The notes beneath the pieces are model-generated. The model ran no database searches. It saw nothing but the letters and a program-made list of their open reading frames with translations, and had not been told where the DNA came from. Below are positions 18,397 through 26,942 of a DNA stretch of 64,000 nt, piece after piece (the stretch's first letter is position 1; every line of letters begins with the position of its first letter). The DNA is from Lentimicrobiaceae bacterium (lineage in GTDB: Bacteria > Bacteroidota > Bacteroidia > Bacteroidales > F082). A program made the position numbers and the translations under genes. Location of the stretch: positions 62,001 through 126,000 of the forward strand of contig SUWV01000001.1 of assembly GCA_015061315.1 (NCBI GenBank). The letters run 5' to 3'.

Positions 18397-20196
18397 GTGG
18401 AAACTCGTTGGATTATAAATAAAGATGTTGATAAACAAATTGTTGCTAATTTGTCTGATGCTTTAGGCATAGATGAAAATTTAGCTACTTTGTTAGTTCA
18501 ACGTGGAATTAATAATTACGACGAGGCTAAAGATTTCTTCCGACCATCATTAACACATCTGCATGATCCTTTTTTGATGAAAGACATGGATAAGGCTGTG
18601 GAACGCATCAAAAAGGCTTACGAAAATGGTGAGAAAATCTTGATTTACGGCGATTATGATGTTGATGGAACGACAGCTGTCGCCTTGATTTATACTTACC
18701 TAAAGAATTTTATCAGTAAGAAAAAGATAGAATTTTATATTCCAGACAGATATGATGAGGGTTACGGAATATCTTATAAAGGTATTGATTACGCTGCTGA
18801 GAACGGATTCAGCTTGGTGATAGTCTTAGATTGTGGCATCAAAGCTGTCGATAAGATAGAATATGCCAATAGTCTAAATATAGATTTTATAATATGCGAC
18901 CATCACCGTCCAGGTGACGAAATTCCTAATGCTGTAGCTGTCTTAGATTCTAAACGCCCTGATTGTCAGTATCCATATAAAGAGTTGTCGGGTTGTGGCG
19001 TAGGTTTCAAACTTATCACAGCTTTGTCGATGAGTTTGAATCGCCCTATTGATGAAGTTTACGAATTGCTTGATTTAGTAGCTGTTAGTATCGCTGCCGA
19101 CATTGTTCCTATAACAGGTGAAAACAGAGTCTTGGCTTATTATGGCTTGCAACTGATAAACAAGAATCCTCGTCCAGGACTTGAATCTGTTTTAAGTCAT
19201 GCCAACGTACATCGCGTTGAAGAAGAACCCGCTCCAAATTCAGAACATCCTCAAAATGTCCTTAATAAGGAAGTGACTATCAGCGACTTGGTTTTCATGA
19301 TAGGACCTCGTATCAACGCTGCTGGTCGTTTGGAAAAAGCCAGCGACTCAGTGAGATTACTAATCGCTGAAAGAAAGGAACATGCCGAGAAATTGGCTTC
19401 TTCAATTAACGACTTGAATGTCAGACGCCGCGAATTCGACAATAAGATAACAGAAGAAGCTCTTCAAATGATACAACAAGACGAAAGACTTCTTCAGGCA
19501 AAAAGCACCGTCATCTTCAACGAAAATTGGCATAAAGGTGTTATCGGTATTGTAGCATCAAGATTAACAGATACTTATTATAGACCGACAATAGTTTTAA
19601 CAAGATCAAATAATCTTATCACAGGTTCTGCTCGTTCTATAAAAAACTTCGATATTTATGATGCTATCGACAATTGTTCCGACTTATTGGAACACTTCGG
19701 AGGTCATAAATATGCAGCTGGCTTATCACTGAAACCAGAAAACCTCAGTGAATTTAGTCGACGTTTTGAAGAGTATGTATCAAATAATATTGATAAAGAA
19801 GAACTTATTCCTGAACTTAACGTAGATCTAGAAATAAACTTTTCTGACATCACTCCTAAATTCGTCAGGGTCTTGAAACAATTTTCTCCTTTCGGTCCAG
19901 GTAATATGGCTCCAGTTTTCTTGTCGAGAAACGTAATTGACTCAGGCTCATCACGTCCTGTCGGAGGTCAAGAAAAGAAACATCTTAAATTGTCGATGAC
20001 TCAAAAACATGATAATAATTTGATTCTTCCTGGAATAGCTTTCCAAAAAGGAGCAGATTATCAAAGAGTTAATTCTAAAGAACCTTTCTCAATATGCTAT
20101 TGCATAGAGAAAAACTTCTGGCAAGGAAAAACCAATCTTCAACTTAATGTCAAGGATATTAAGTTTGAAAACGATGGAAATATCTTAGAAAAATAA
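18397..20196 (+). CDS. recJ: Single-stranded-DNA-specific exonuclease RecJ
   Basis: A 599-residue DHH-superfamily 5'-3' exonuclease. Motifs: ILIYGDYDVDGTTAVALIY (motif I Asp cluster), VIVLDCGIKAVD, FIICDHHRPGDE (DHH) and SGCGVGFKL; DHHA1 domain near FGGHKYAAGLSL and an OB-like C-terminus. Start is GTG at 18397, fitting the N-terminal METRWII. Acts in recombination and mismatch repair. Confidence 0.96.
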   Translation: METRWIINKDVDKQIVANLSDALGIDENLATLLVQRGINNYDEAKDFFRPSLTHLHDPFLMKDMDKAVERIKKAYENGEKILIYGDYDVDGTTAVALIYTYLKNFISKKKIEFYIPDRYDEGYGISYKGIDYAAENGFSLVIVLDCGIKAVDKIEYANSLNIDFIICDHHRPGDEIPNAVAVLDSKRPDCQYPYKELSGCGVGFKLITALSMSLNRPIDEVYELLDLVAVSIAADIVPITGENRVLAYYGLQLINKNPRPGLESVLSHANVHRVEEEPAPNSEHPQNVLNKEVTISDLVFMIGPRINAAGRLEKASDSVRLLIAERKEHAEKLASSINDLNVRRREFDNKITEEALQMIQQDERLLQAKSTVIFNENWHKGVIGIVASRLTDTYYRPTIVLTRSNNLITGSARSIKNFDIYDAIDNCSDLLEHFGGHKYAAGLSLKPENLSEFSRRFEEYVSNNIDKEELIPELNVDLEINFSDITPKFVRVLKQFSPFGPGNMAPVFLSRNVIDSGSSRPVGGQEKKHLKLSMTQKHDNNLILPGIAFQKGADYQRVNSKEPFSICYCIEKNFWQGKTNLQLNVKDIKFENDGNILEK

Positions 20197-20206
20197 TATT
20201 TCTTCG

Positions 20207-20884
20207 TTATAAAGACACAGGGAAAAACAAGACTCTGACTATCACAAAAAGTCCGAATAATATTAATGCAACTCCTGTAGCTTGATTCAATTTCTTCATC
20301 ATTTTTTCGGTAAAGAATTTCTTGAGTGAATAAGCTCCTAATGCTTTTAAAACATCAAAGAATAATACTGTTGAAAAAATCCCAATGAAGAAAATCATCA
20401 TAGAATATTTATTTCCGGCAAAATTACTCGATGCCGTAGCTACACATGTTATCCAAAAAATCCAGACAAAAGGATTGAAAATATTGATAATAAAACCTTT
20501 ACTTATATAAACATACCACTTAGGTTCATCGTCGAACTTCTCATTCATCTTATCAATCTTCTCGTTATTATGCTCGCTGATATGAATAATCTTCTTAGGA
20601 GATAAGTTGAAAGTATAAATACCAAATATTATCAAGATAATACCTGCACTGATTCCAGCATATAAAAGATTATCTTTGTCAGTAATATTAAACTGAAGAT
20701 TTGTCATCATCATCAAAACCACGACCATTATGTCATTCAAGATGATACCAATATCAAGAAGCATTGCCGATTTGAAACCTCTGTTGATACTGGTTTGAAT
20801 CAGCGTAAAAAAAGCAGGACCGAATCCCATGACAAAAGTGAGAGACAGTCCTATTATTATACCTTCTAAAAATATCATTATCAA
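20207..20884 (-). CDS. LysE-family membrane exporter
   Basis: A 225-residue protein with about six hydrophobic segments. N-terminal FLEGIIIGLSLTFVMGFGPAFFTLIQ matches the LysE/RhtB pattern (G-P-A pore motif), with a cytoplasmic loop rich in charged residues at ~110-130. Likely exports amino acids or related metabolites; substrate unknown. Overlaps the upstream GH3 gene by 4 nt, so the two are probably co-translated. Confidence 0.8.
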   Translation of the reverse strand: MIMIFLEGIIIGLSLTFVMGFGPAFFTLIQTSINRGFKSAMLLDIGIILNDIMVVVLMMMTNLQFNITDKDNLLYAGISAGIILIIFGIYTFNLSPKKIIHISEHNNEKIDKMNEKFDDEPKWYVYISKGFIINIFNPFVWIFWITCVATASSNFAGNKYSMMIFFIGIFSTVLFFDVLKALGAYSLKKFFTEKMMKKLNQATGVALILFGLFVIVRVLFFPVSL

Positions 20885-22422
20885 TTATTTAATGAAGAAA
20901 TAAATTGTTTCCATTCCTCATAACGTTTTCCTTTAAGAACACGAGGGAATTTCGTTGCTCCACCAATCTTTCCCGTCTTTTCCATAAAATCGTAAAAGAC
21001 ATGTGTCGGCAAAATGTCGATATAAAGATTTTTGAGAGCTTCTTCTCTTTCAACGCGATAATCGTCATTCAATACTTTCAAGTGCTCATCTATCTTTTTG
21101 ATTGCTAAATCTTTATCAATATTTTCGTCACAAGCTAAATACCAATGATGAGAGAATGTGTTGTCTTCACGAAAACCAGCTACTGTAAACTCGTTAATAT
21201 CGACATTCAACTCATTGGAAACATTTTCAACTGCTTGATTCATATTATCTTGTGAAAGATGTTCACCAACTAAACTCAAGAACTGCTTTGTTCTTCCTGT
21301 AATGATAATCTCACATTTTTCTTTATTGACGAATTTAATGACATCGCCGATGAGGTATCTCCACGTTCCTGCATTCGTTGATAACAAAATTGCGTAATCG
21401 ACATTCTCTTCGATTTCTTTTATTGTCAACGACTTACAATTTTGTTTTATATTACCGTCTTCGTCAAAATTATTTTCATTAAAAGGAACAAATTCGTAAT
21501 AGATGCCATTATCGACAATAAGCTGCATTATACGTTTGTTGAGATCTACTTGATAAGCGATATAACCTTCTGATGCTAAATAACTTTCGCTGTAAACCAC
21601 AGGTTTTCCGAACAACTTCTCGAAACTCTTTTCATAAGGAGCAAATGAAACGCCACTATGAACATAAGCCGATAACGAAGGCCATAAGTCGTGGATTGTG
21701 TTTAAGTTATATTCTTTGATGATTCTTTCCAAGAGAATTTGTACCCAAGAAGGCACGCCGACCAAAACACCGATATCCCATGATGGAGCTTTCTTCACCA
21801 TCTCGTCGAGTTTAGTATTCCAGTCTGTTGTTCTTGATATTTTTCTTCCTGGCTTGTAGAAATATTCGAACCAGAAAGGCAATTTTGCCGCTGATATTCC
21901 AGATAAGTCGCCGGAATAATAGGTTCCATTATATTGAAGATGAGTACTTCCGCCTATCATCAAGAAGCCTTTGTCATAGAAATCGAGAGGGAAGTCGTAT
22001 TTTGTTGCAGCTAAAATCTGCCTGAGACTTGCCTTCTTGATTGAACTCAGCATGTTATTGGTGATAGGAATAAATTTACTCGATGCTTCCGAAGTTCCTG
22101 AGCTAAGAGCAAAGTATTTTATTTTTCCAGGCCATGAAACATAAGTCTCGCCATTCAAAGCGCGGAACCACCAATTTTTATACATCGAATTATAGTCGAA
22201 AACAGGCACCTTTTCTCTATAGGTGTTGAAAATATCATCTGAGTTAAGGATATCATCAAAATTATAATGCTCTCCGAAAGCAGTATGAGAAGCTTTTCTA
22301 AGCAGTTTCTTCAATTCTTTTTCTTGTGCCTTAATAGGATCTAACCTTCTCTGTTTTATGTCGATAGGAATATTTCCTACAGAATAAACAGTCTTCATTA
22401 AAGTTCCAAAAATCTTCGACAT
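20881..22422 (-). CDS. GH3 family acyl-acid-amido synthetase-like protein
   Basis: A 513-residue member of the GH3 (auxin-responsive promoter) family, a branch of the adenylate-forming superfamily. Recognisable blocks are YFALSSGTSEASSKFIPIT (phosphate-binding/acyl-adenylate motif), VYSESYLASEGYIAY and LLSTNAGTWRYLIGDVIKF. Plant members join acids to amino acids; the bacterial substrate is unknown. Pairing with a LysE-like exporter suggests synthesis and export of, or detoxification by, an amino-acid conjugate (inference). Confidence 0.88.
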   Translation of the reverse strand: MSKIFGTLMKTVYSVGNIPIDIKQRRLDPIKAQEKELKKLLRKASHTAFGEHYNFDDILNSDDIFNTYREKVPVFDYNSMYKNWWFRALNGETYVSWPGKIKYFALSSGTSEASSKFIPITNNMLSSIKKASLRQILAATKYDFPLDFYDKGFLMIGGSTHLQYNGTYYSGDLSGISAAKLPFWFEYFYKPGRKISRTTDWNTKLDEMVKKAPSWDIGVLVGVPSWVQILLERIIKEYNLNTIHDLWPSLSAYVHSGVSFAPYEKSFEKLFGKPVVYSESYLASEGYIAYQVDLNKRIMQLIVDNGIYYEFVPFNENNFDEDGNIKQNCKSLTIKEIEENVDYAILLSTNAGTWRYLIGDVIKFVNKEKCEIIITGRTKQFLSLVGEHLSQDNMNQAVENVSNELNVDINEFTVAGFREDNTFSHHWYLACDENIDKDLAIKKIDEHLKVLNDDYRVEREEALKNLYIDILPTHVFYDFMEKTGKIGGATKFPRVLKGKRYEEWKQFISSLNN

Positions 22423-22444
22423 TTCTAATAAAATTAATTTCCTA

Positions 22445-22452
22445 CAAAAATA
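22445..22452 (-). promoter_or_regulatory. -7 promoter element of GH3-lysE
   Basis: Minus strand TATTTTTG (TAnnTTTG), 22 nt upstream of the GH3 start. Confidence 0.55.
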
Positions 22453-22482
22453 CGAAAAAAGTTACATTTTAAAAAAAAATGT

Positions 22483-22490
22483 TATTTTTG
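22483..22490 (+). promoter_or_regulatory. -7 promoter element of small barrel gene
   Basis: TATTTTTG followed by TAG, 38 nt upstream of the start at 22529; divergent from the GH3 promoter. Confidence 0.6.
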
Positions 22491-22528
22491 TAGTCATTAA
22501 AAAATTCATTAACTTAAAATTTACAATT

Positions 22529-22981
22529 ATGAAGAAAAAATTATTCTTTTTAGTAGCAGTATTATGCTTCTTAGGTTTAGGTGCACAAGCTCAAGAAACA
22601 ATGAGCAAAGGTCAATTAGTTGGTAGCCTTAAAGTTGGTTTCAGCGATTACGGTCTTCCATTAGGTCTTTCTGCAGATTACGGTGTAGTTAGCGGTTTCA
22701 TTAATGGCAATGCTGCTGTTTCTGTTGGTGGTGAAGTTGGTGTTTACATCAGCGACGTTCATACACACTTATCACTCGCTGCAAGAGGTAACTTCCACTA
22801 TGAATTTGTTGATAACTTAGATACATACTTAGGTTTGAATTTAGGTTTAGTTGGTAGAAGCTTTGCTCTTAATGGACATTTAGGTGCTCGCTACTATTTT
22901 GGTAAAGTTGGTGTAGGCGTAGAATTTGGTATGGGTAACCACGCAGCAGGTGGAACAATCGGTGTTTCAATGAAATTCTAA
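22529..22981 (+). CDS. Small outer-membrane beta-barrel-like protein
   Basis: A 150-residue protein with signal peptide ending GLGAQAQ (~residue 22) and alternating hydrophobic/polar strands rich in Gly (VGVYISDVHTHLSLAARGN, GLVGRSFALNGHLGARYYF), ending in Phe (GVSMKF), as outer-membrane barrels do. Probably a minimal 6-8 strand barrel. Codon use appears optimised, suggesting high expression. No enzymatic motif; function unknown. Ends at a strong terminator. Confidence 0.75.
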   Translation: MKKKLFFLVAVLCFLGLGAQAQETMSKGQLVGSLKVGFSDYGLPLGLSADYGVVSGFINGNAAVSVGGEVGVYISDVHTHLSLAARGNFHYEFVDNLDTYLGLNLGLVGRSFALNGHLGARYYFGKVGVGVEFGMGNHAAGGTIGVSMKF

Positions 22982-22999
22982 GTAATACATAACAACAAT

Positions 23000-23037
23000 A
23001 AAAAAAGTCCGACTTCAATTTGAAATCGGACTTTTTT
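23000..23037. terminator. Bidirectional intrinsic terminator
   Basis: 17-bp stem (23000-23016 with 23021-23037, one G-U pair, AATT loop), with A7 and T8 tracts on the two sides. Serves the barrel gene (+) and the converging 76-residue gene (-). Confidence 0.92.
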
Positions 23038-23050
23038 TTACTTAATAAAT

Positions 23051-23281
23051 TTACTTCTTATACTCAAGCTCATACAAATCATGTAAATCATGATCACTCA
23101 TTTTCATGATTTCTTTGTAATCCATTTTTTTGGTAACCAATAACCATTCAAAAAACTCATCTAAAAATGTTTCAATACCAGCTGCATGAGCCTTGTGATA
23201 AAATAAACTTAATTTCTTTTCTGCCTTGATGTCATCATAACCTTCTTGCTGCTGCTTCAGTAATTCTATTAAGTTTTCCAT
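23051..23281 (-). CDS. Small hypothetical acidic helical protein
   Basis: 76 residues, not recognised. Predicted mostly helical and charged, with no signal or membrane segment; features are ENLIELLKQQQEGYDD and a His/Asp-rich end (MSDHDLHDLYELEY). It has a plausible start, a good terminator downstream and no overlap with other genes, so it is probably real. Confidence 0.55.
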   Translation of the reverse strand: MENLIELLKQQQEGYDDIKAEKKLSLFYHKAHAAGIETFLDEFFEWLLVTKKMDYKEIMKMSDHDLHDLYELEYKK

Positions 23282-23393
23282 AGCTTATATTTTTAAAATG
23301 TTAATAAATTCTTAAAAGCATACAAATTTACAAAATTTGATTTTTTTTGTCAATAGTTTTTTTCAATTATTTACAATAATCAAAAATAAAACA

Positions 23394-23867
23394 TCAAACA
23401 TGATGATAAGGTTCACCTTTTATAATAGTGAAAGCTCGATAAAGTTGTTCCACAAAAATAAGACGTATCATCTGATGAGAAAATGTCATCTCGGAAAGAC
23501 TTATCTTAAACTTCGCCTTAGCATAGACTTCTTTAGAAAATCCGTAAGGTCCGCCAACGACAAATATCATTCTCTTACTTCCAATATTCATCTGTTTTTC
23601 AATCCATTGAGAAAAAGCAACCGACGAAAATGTCTTGCCGTTTTCATCTAAAAGAACCAAATCGTCACCTATATTAATATTGGATAATATAAATTCACCT
23701 TCAGCCTTTTTTTGCTGCTCCTCCGTAAGCGTCTTCCTATTTTTTATGTCAGGAATGATTTTCATTTCAAAAGGCACATAATGCTCCAACCTTTTGATAT
23801 ACTTCAAAATACCTGTATCTAAATAAGATTCGTCTGTTTTACCAATAACAAGAAATACTATTTTCAT
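23394..23867 (-). CDS. rlmH: 23S rRNA (pseudouridine1915-N3)-methyltransferase
   Basis: A 157-residue SPOUT-class methyltransferase that modifies helix 69 of 23S rRNA. Normal length; knotted C-terminal blocks MIFVVGGPYGFSKEVYAKA and LSLSEMTFSHQMIRLIFVEQ (SAM-binding knot) with the terminal FTIIKGEPYHHV. Confidence 0.96.
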   Translation of the reverse strand: MKIVFLVIGKTDESYLDTGILKYIKRLEHYVPFEMKIIPDIKNRKTLTEEQQKKAEGEFILSNINIGDDLVLLDENGKTFSSVAFSQWIEKQMNIGSKRMIFVVGGPYGFSKEVYAKAKFKISLSEMTFSHQMIRLIFVEQLYRAFTIIKGEPYHHV

Positions 23868-23872
23868 AACTT

Positions 23873-23910
23873 AATGAGACTAAAGACTACGGACTAACGC
23901 CAACTGACTT
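23873..23910. repeat. Short GACTAAAGACTACGGACTAA-type repeat
   Basis: 7-nt related units (GACTAAA, GACTACG, GACTAAC) directly upstream of the rlmH start, in the same family as 43414-43450 and 37282-37335. Confidence 0.5.
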
Positions 23911-23977
23911 TGTCAGTGTAATTGCAAATATAATAATAAATGATTTTTTAAAATTATTTTCAATAACAAATATTTTA

Positions 23978-23985
23978 TAACTTTG
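23978..23985 (+). promoter_or_regulatory. -7 promoter element of the ureohydrolase-like gene
   Basis: TAACTTTG matches TAnnTTTG. It overlaps a possible TTG start at 23983 and so argues for the ATG at 24013 as the true start. Confidence 0.6.
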
Positions 23986-24012
23986 AAGAAAAATAAAATA
24001 AAGTATAAAATA

Positions 24013-25188
24013 ATGGAAATCAACGTTTTTCTTAATAATATAAAGCAAGAATTTATTGATAGTTGTAATTTATATCATCAGAGGCAAATCGGAAATAGCA
24101 TTACAATATATAAAGAAAGTGAGGAATTTCCTGACTTAGATGATTGCCATCTTGCCATTATAGGTGTTGAAGAAGAACGTAATTCTTTTGACAACGAAGG
24201 TTGTAAAGATGCTCCTAATGCCATTAGAAAATCTTTGTATCAACTATTTAATCATTGGAACGATTTAAAAATCATTGATTTAGGAAATATAAAAACAGGT
24301 TTTGAAGTTGAAGACACTTATTTCGCTCTTAATAAAGTCGTTACAACTTTGATGAAATATCGCATCGTTCCTATCATTTTAGGCGGCAGTCAAGATTTAA
24401 CATATCCAATTTATCAGGTTTACGAAAATACTGGTAAGTTAGTGAATATCACTTCTATAGATTCTCGTTTCGATATAGGTCAGGATAATGAAAAGTTGAA
24501 CTCTAATTCTTATATGAGTTACATCATTTTGCATCAACCTAATTTTCTTTTTAATTATACAAATATTGGTTATCAAAGTTATTATATTGACAATCAAAAT
24601 ATTGAACTGATGAAAGATCTTCTTTTCGACGTTCATAGAATTGGTAACATAAAATCGAATATAGAAATTACAGAACCTTTATTACGCAATGCCGACATTA
24701 TTTCTATCGACACTTCTGCTTTTTGTGCCGCCGATGCTCCAGGCGTGAAACATAATTCTCCTAATGGATTTTCTTCTGAAGACGGCTGCAAAATGACACG
24801 TTACGCCGGACTTAATGCGAAACTAACTTCAATAGGTTTTTTTGAATATAATCCAAAATACGATATTAACAACGTAACTGCCAACACATTATCACAAATG
24901 ATTTGGTATTTTATCGAAGGTTTCAGCCTAAGAATCAACGATTTTCCAAGTCATGAAAATAAAGATTTCAAACGTTATATCGTAAAAATGGACGATGTCG
25001 ACGACGAGATTATTTTCCTTTGTCATAAAGTGAGCGGTAAATGGTGGATGGATTTATCGTTCAAAAGCAAAAACCGCGAGAAATATGAACGACATCATTA
25101 CATTCCATGTTCAAGAAAAGATTATGAACTTACGATGGAAAACGAATTGCCCGACAAATGGTGGCAGTTTTATCAGAAACTTATGTAG
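24013..25188 (+). CDS. Ureohydrolase (arginase/formimidoylglutamase)-fold protein lacking several metal ligands
   Basis: A 391-residue arginase-superfamily protein counted from ATG 24013. The fold is shown by GVEEERNSFDNEGCKDAPNA, VPIILGGSQDLTYPIY, SIDSRFDIG and IISIDTSAFCAADAPG. In active enzymes the Mn2+ ligands lie in GGxH, DxHxD and DxD motifs. Here they read Gln127 (His lost), Asp150-Ser-Arg152-Phe-Asp154 (His to Arg) and Asp233-Thr-Ser235 (second Asp to Ser), so three of six ligands are missing. I recall similar variants in other Bacteroidota, so this may be a fixed non-catalytic subfamily. The extra C-terminal ~80 residues are unassigned. Annotation as an active hydrolase is not justified. 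Confidence 0.8.
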   Translation: MEINVFLNNIKQEFIDSCNLYHQRQIGNSITIYKESEEFPDLDDCHLAIIGVEEERNSFDNEGCKDAPNAIRKSLYQLFNHWNDLKIIDLGNIKTGFEVEDTYFALNKVVTTLMKYRIVPIILGGSQDLTYPIYQVYENTGKLVNITSIDSRFDIGQDNEKLNSNSYMSYIILHQPNFLFNYTNIGYQSYYIDNQNIELMKDLLFDVHRIGNIKSNIEITEPLLRNADIISIDTSAFCAADAPGVKHNSPNGFSSEDGCKMTRYAGLNAKLTSIGFFEYNPKYDINNVTANTLSQMIWYFIEGFSLRINDFPSHENKDFKRYIVKMDDVDDEIIFLCHKVSGKWWMDLSFKSKNREKYERHHYIPCSRKDYELTMENELPDKWWQFYQKLM

Positions 25189-25195
25189 AATAATT

Positions 25196-25336
25196 TACAA
25201 TTAACAGTTTACAATTAGCAGTTATTAATTACTTGTTGACTTATTGAGACGCATCAATTACATATCTTTTATTTTCATAGGTGTAATATGCTACGTCTCT
25301 ACTTGGTGACTGTTGTCTTGTAGACTCGTAGACTTA
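25196..25336. repeat. Composite repeat with GACG hairpin and octamer array
   Basis: Fills the gap between convergent arginase-like and ruvC genes. 25196-25232 has TTTACAATTA-type units. A hairpin follows with arms 25246-25263 and 25281-25299 (AGACGCATCAATTACAT pairing imperfectly with the second arm). Then come octamer units at 25305-25336. The left arm plus loop is nearly identical to 41664-41694. Confidence 0.75.
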
Positions 25337-25338
25337 AA

Positions 25339-25932
25339 TTAAATCATCCTATCCGGATTATCGTTAATGAAAGAACTCCAACTGTTAAAAGATTTTTTGC
25401 CTTTTGGAATTTTAACAGTTTTGGTTTCGTCGTTATTTCCAACAATATTAAGAGAACGTTGAAAATAATGACATACAGCTGCTGCTGTTGCATCGGTCGC
25501 GTCTAAGAAATCTGGAAGATGATCGAATTTTATGATTTTCTGTAACATAAGAGCTACTTGCTCTTTAGAAGCTGCTCCATTTCCTGTTATCGACTGTTTA
25601 ATTTTACGAGGCGAATATTCAAAAATTGGAATATCTCTATATAAAGCAGCTGCCATTGCAACTCCTTGCGCACGACCTAATTTTAACATCGACTGAACAT
25701 TTTTTCCAAAAAAAGGTGCTTCTATTGCCAATTCGTCAGGATGATATTCATCTATTATTTCAAGAACTCTCTCAAATATTTTCTTTAACTTTAAAGCTTG
25801 ATTATCATATTGTTTCAACTTTAAAATCCCCATTCTCAATAATGACAACTGCTTGTCTTTCTGTAAAATCAAGCTATATCCCATGATCATAGTTCCTGGG
25901 TCGATACCTAATATTATCCTTTCCTTTACCAA
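25339..25932 (-). CDS. ruvC: Holliday junction resolvase RuvC
   Basis: A 197-residue endonuclease. Acidic active site: Asp in IILGIDPGTMIMGYSL, Glu in LAIEAPFFGKN, Asp residues in FLDATDATAAAVCHY. It has a C-terminal extension (~160-197, basic) beyond the E. coli length of 173. The start appears to be TTG at 25932. Divergent from the flippase gene. Confidence 0.95.
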   Translation of the reverse strand: MVKERIILGIDPGTMIMGYSLILQKDKQLSLLRMGILKLKQYDNQALKLKKIFERVLEIIDEYHPDELAIEAPFFGKNVQSMLKLGRAQGVAMAAALYRDIPIFEYSPRKIKQSITGNGAASKEQVALMLQKIIKFDHLPDFLDATDATAAAVCHYFQRSLNIVGNNDETKTVKIPKGKKSFNSWSSFINDNPDRMI

Positions 25933-25939
25933 TTTTTTT

Positions 25940-25947
25940 TATTTTTG
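25940..25947 (+). promoter_or_regulatory. -7 promoter element of flippase-GT operon
   Basis: TATTTTTG (TAnnTTTG) only 11 nt upstream of the ATG at 25959, implying a very short leader. Confidence 0.5.
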
Positions 25948-25958
25948 TAATTCGTATT

Positions 25959-26942
25959 ATGAATAGTAAAGCAAAAATAATAAAATTAACAGAAACAATA
26001 GTCAAAATAGTAATTGTACTATTAGGAATCTGGATTATATACAAAAAAATTATTCATAATCAAAATATTACACAACTTTGGAGTGATATTAAATCTTCTT
26101 TCACTTCTACTAAACACATTTATTTATTAATAGTAACAATTATTTTAGTTCCTATTAATATTTATTTAGAAGGTGTTAAATGGAAAATTCAATTAAAACC
26201 TATTGAAAATATAAGTTATTATAAATCATTTCTTTCAATTTTTACAGGTCTTACTGCTGGTATGTTTTTCCCAAACAGAATGGGAAATTTCTTAGGAAGA
26301 ATTTTCATGATGGAAAACGGCGACAGAATAAAAGCCGCTATGGTGACTATTGTAGGAGGAATGGCTCAAATGATAGCTACTGTTAGTGTTGGACTTATAG
26401 CGACAATATTTTTTGTTAATAAATATTTTGTTTTACTGACAATATCGATCATTTTAATTGTTGCATTACTTCTGTTAATTTATTTTAACATACATGTCTT
26501 AAAATATTTTCAGTTTTTAATTCCAAAAAAATTTAAAGAAAAGACAAAAGAATATTTCGATGTATTTTCACTTTACGATAAAAAGGAATTGTTAAAAATT
26601 TTAATAATATCATTTTTAAGATATTTCATCTACACTTTCCAATTCGTGCTTTTAATTTGGGCTTTCAATATACCATTAACATATTTAAATGCAATGATTC
26701 CAATATCATTTACCTACTTATTAATGATGGTAATACCATTTATTACCATTACCGAAATAGCAATCAGAGGATCTGTTAGTATTTTAGTATTTGAAAAATG
26801 GTTTATAATCAATGGAATAAGTAATTCATTAGAATTGATGGTATTTTCAGCAAGCTCATTATTATGGATTTTAAACATTGCAATACCATCAATAATTGGA
26901 TTGTTTTTAATACATCGTTTAAAATTTTTCAGACAAAAATGA
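25959..26942 (+). CDS. Flippase-like membrane protein (LPG synthase TM family)
   Basis: A 327-residue membrane protein with about eight transmembrane helices. FTGLTAGMFFPNRMGNFLGR and the preceding YLEGVKWKIQLKPI resemble the lysylphosphatidylglycerol synthase membrane/YbhN (UPF0104) family, whose members move lipid or polyprenyl-linked substrates. Strongly AT-rich coding. The stop overlaps the next ATG by 4 nt, linking it to a glycosyltransferase; together they may glycosylate and flip a lipid. Confidence 0.8.
   Translation: MNSKAKIIKLTETIVKIVIVLLGIWIIYKKIIHNQNITQLWSDIKSSFTSTKHIYLLIVTIILVPINIYLEGVKWKIQLKPIENISYYKSFLSIFTGLTAGMFFPNRMGNFLGRIFMMENGDRIKAAMVTIVGGMAQMIATVSVGLIATIFFVNKYFVLLTISIILIVALLLLIYFNIHVLKYFQFLIPKKFKEKTKEYFDVFSLYDKKELLKILIISFLRYFIYTFQFVLLIWAFNIPLTYLNAMIPISFTYLLMMVIPFITITEIAIRGSVSILVFEKWFIINGISNSLELMVFSASSLLWILNIAIPSIIGLFLIHRLKFFRQK

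Noticed and set aside
23983-24012. TTG start for the arginase-like gene
   Set aside because: It falls inside the TAnnTTTG promoter element 23978-23985; the ATG at 24013 gives a normal leader.
26864-26938. Longer glycosyltransferase starting inside the flippase gene
   Set aside because: The 25 extra residues overlap the flippase in another frame; the ATG at 26939 overlaps the flippase stop by 4 nt, a standard coupling.
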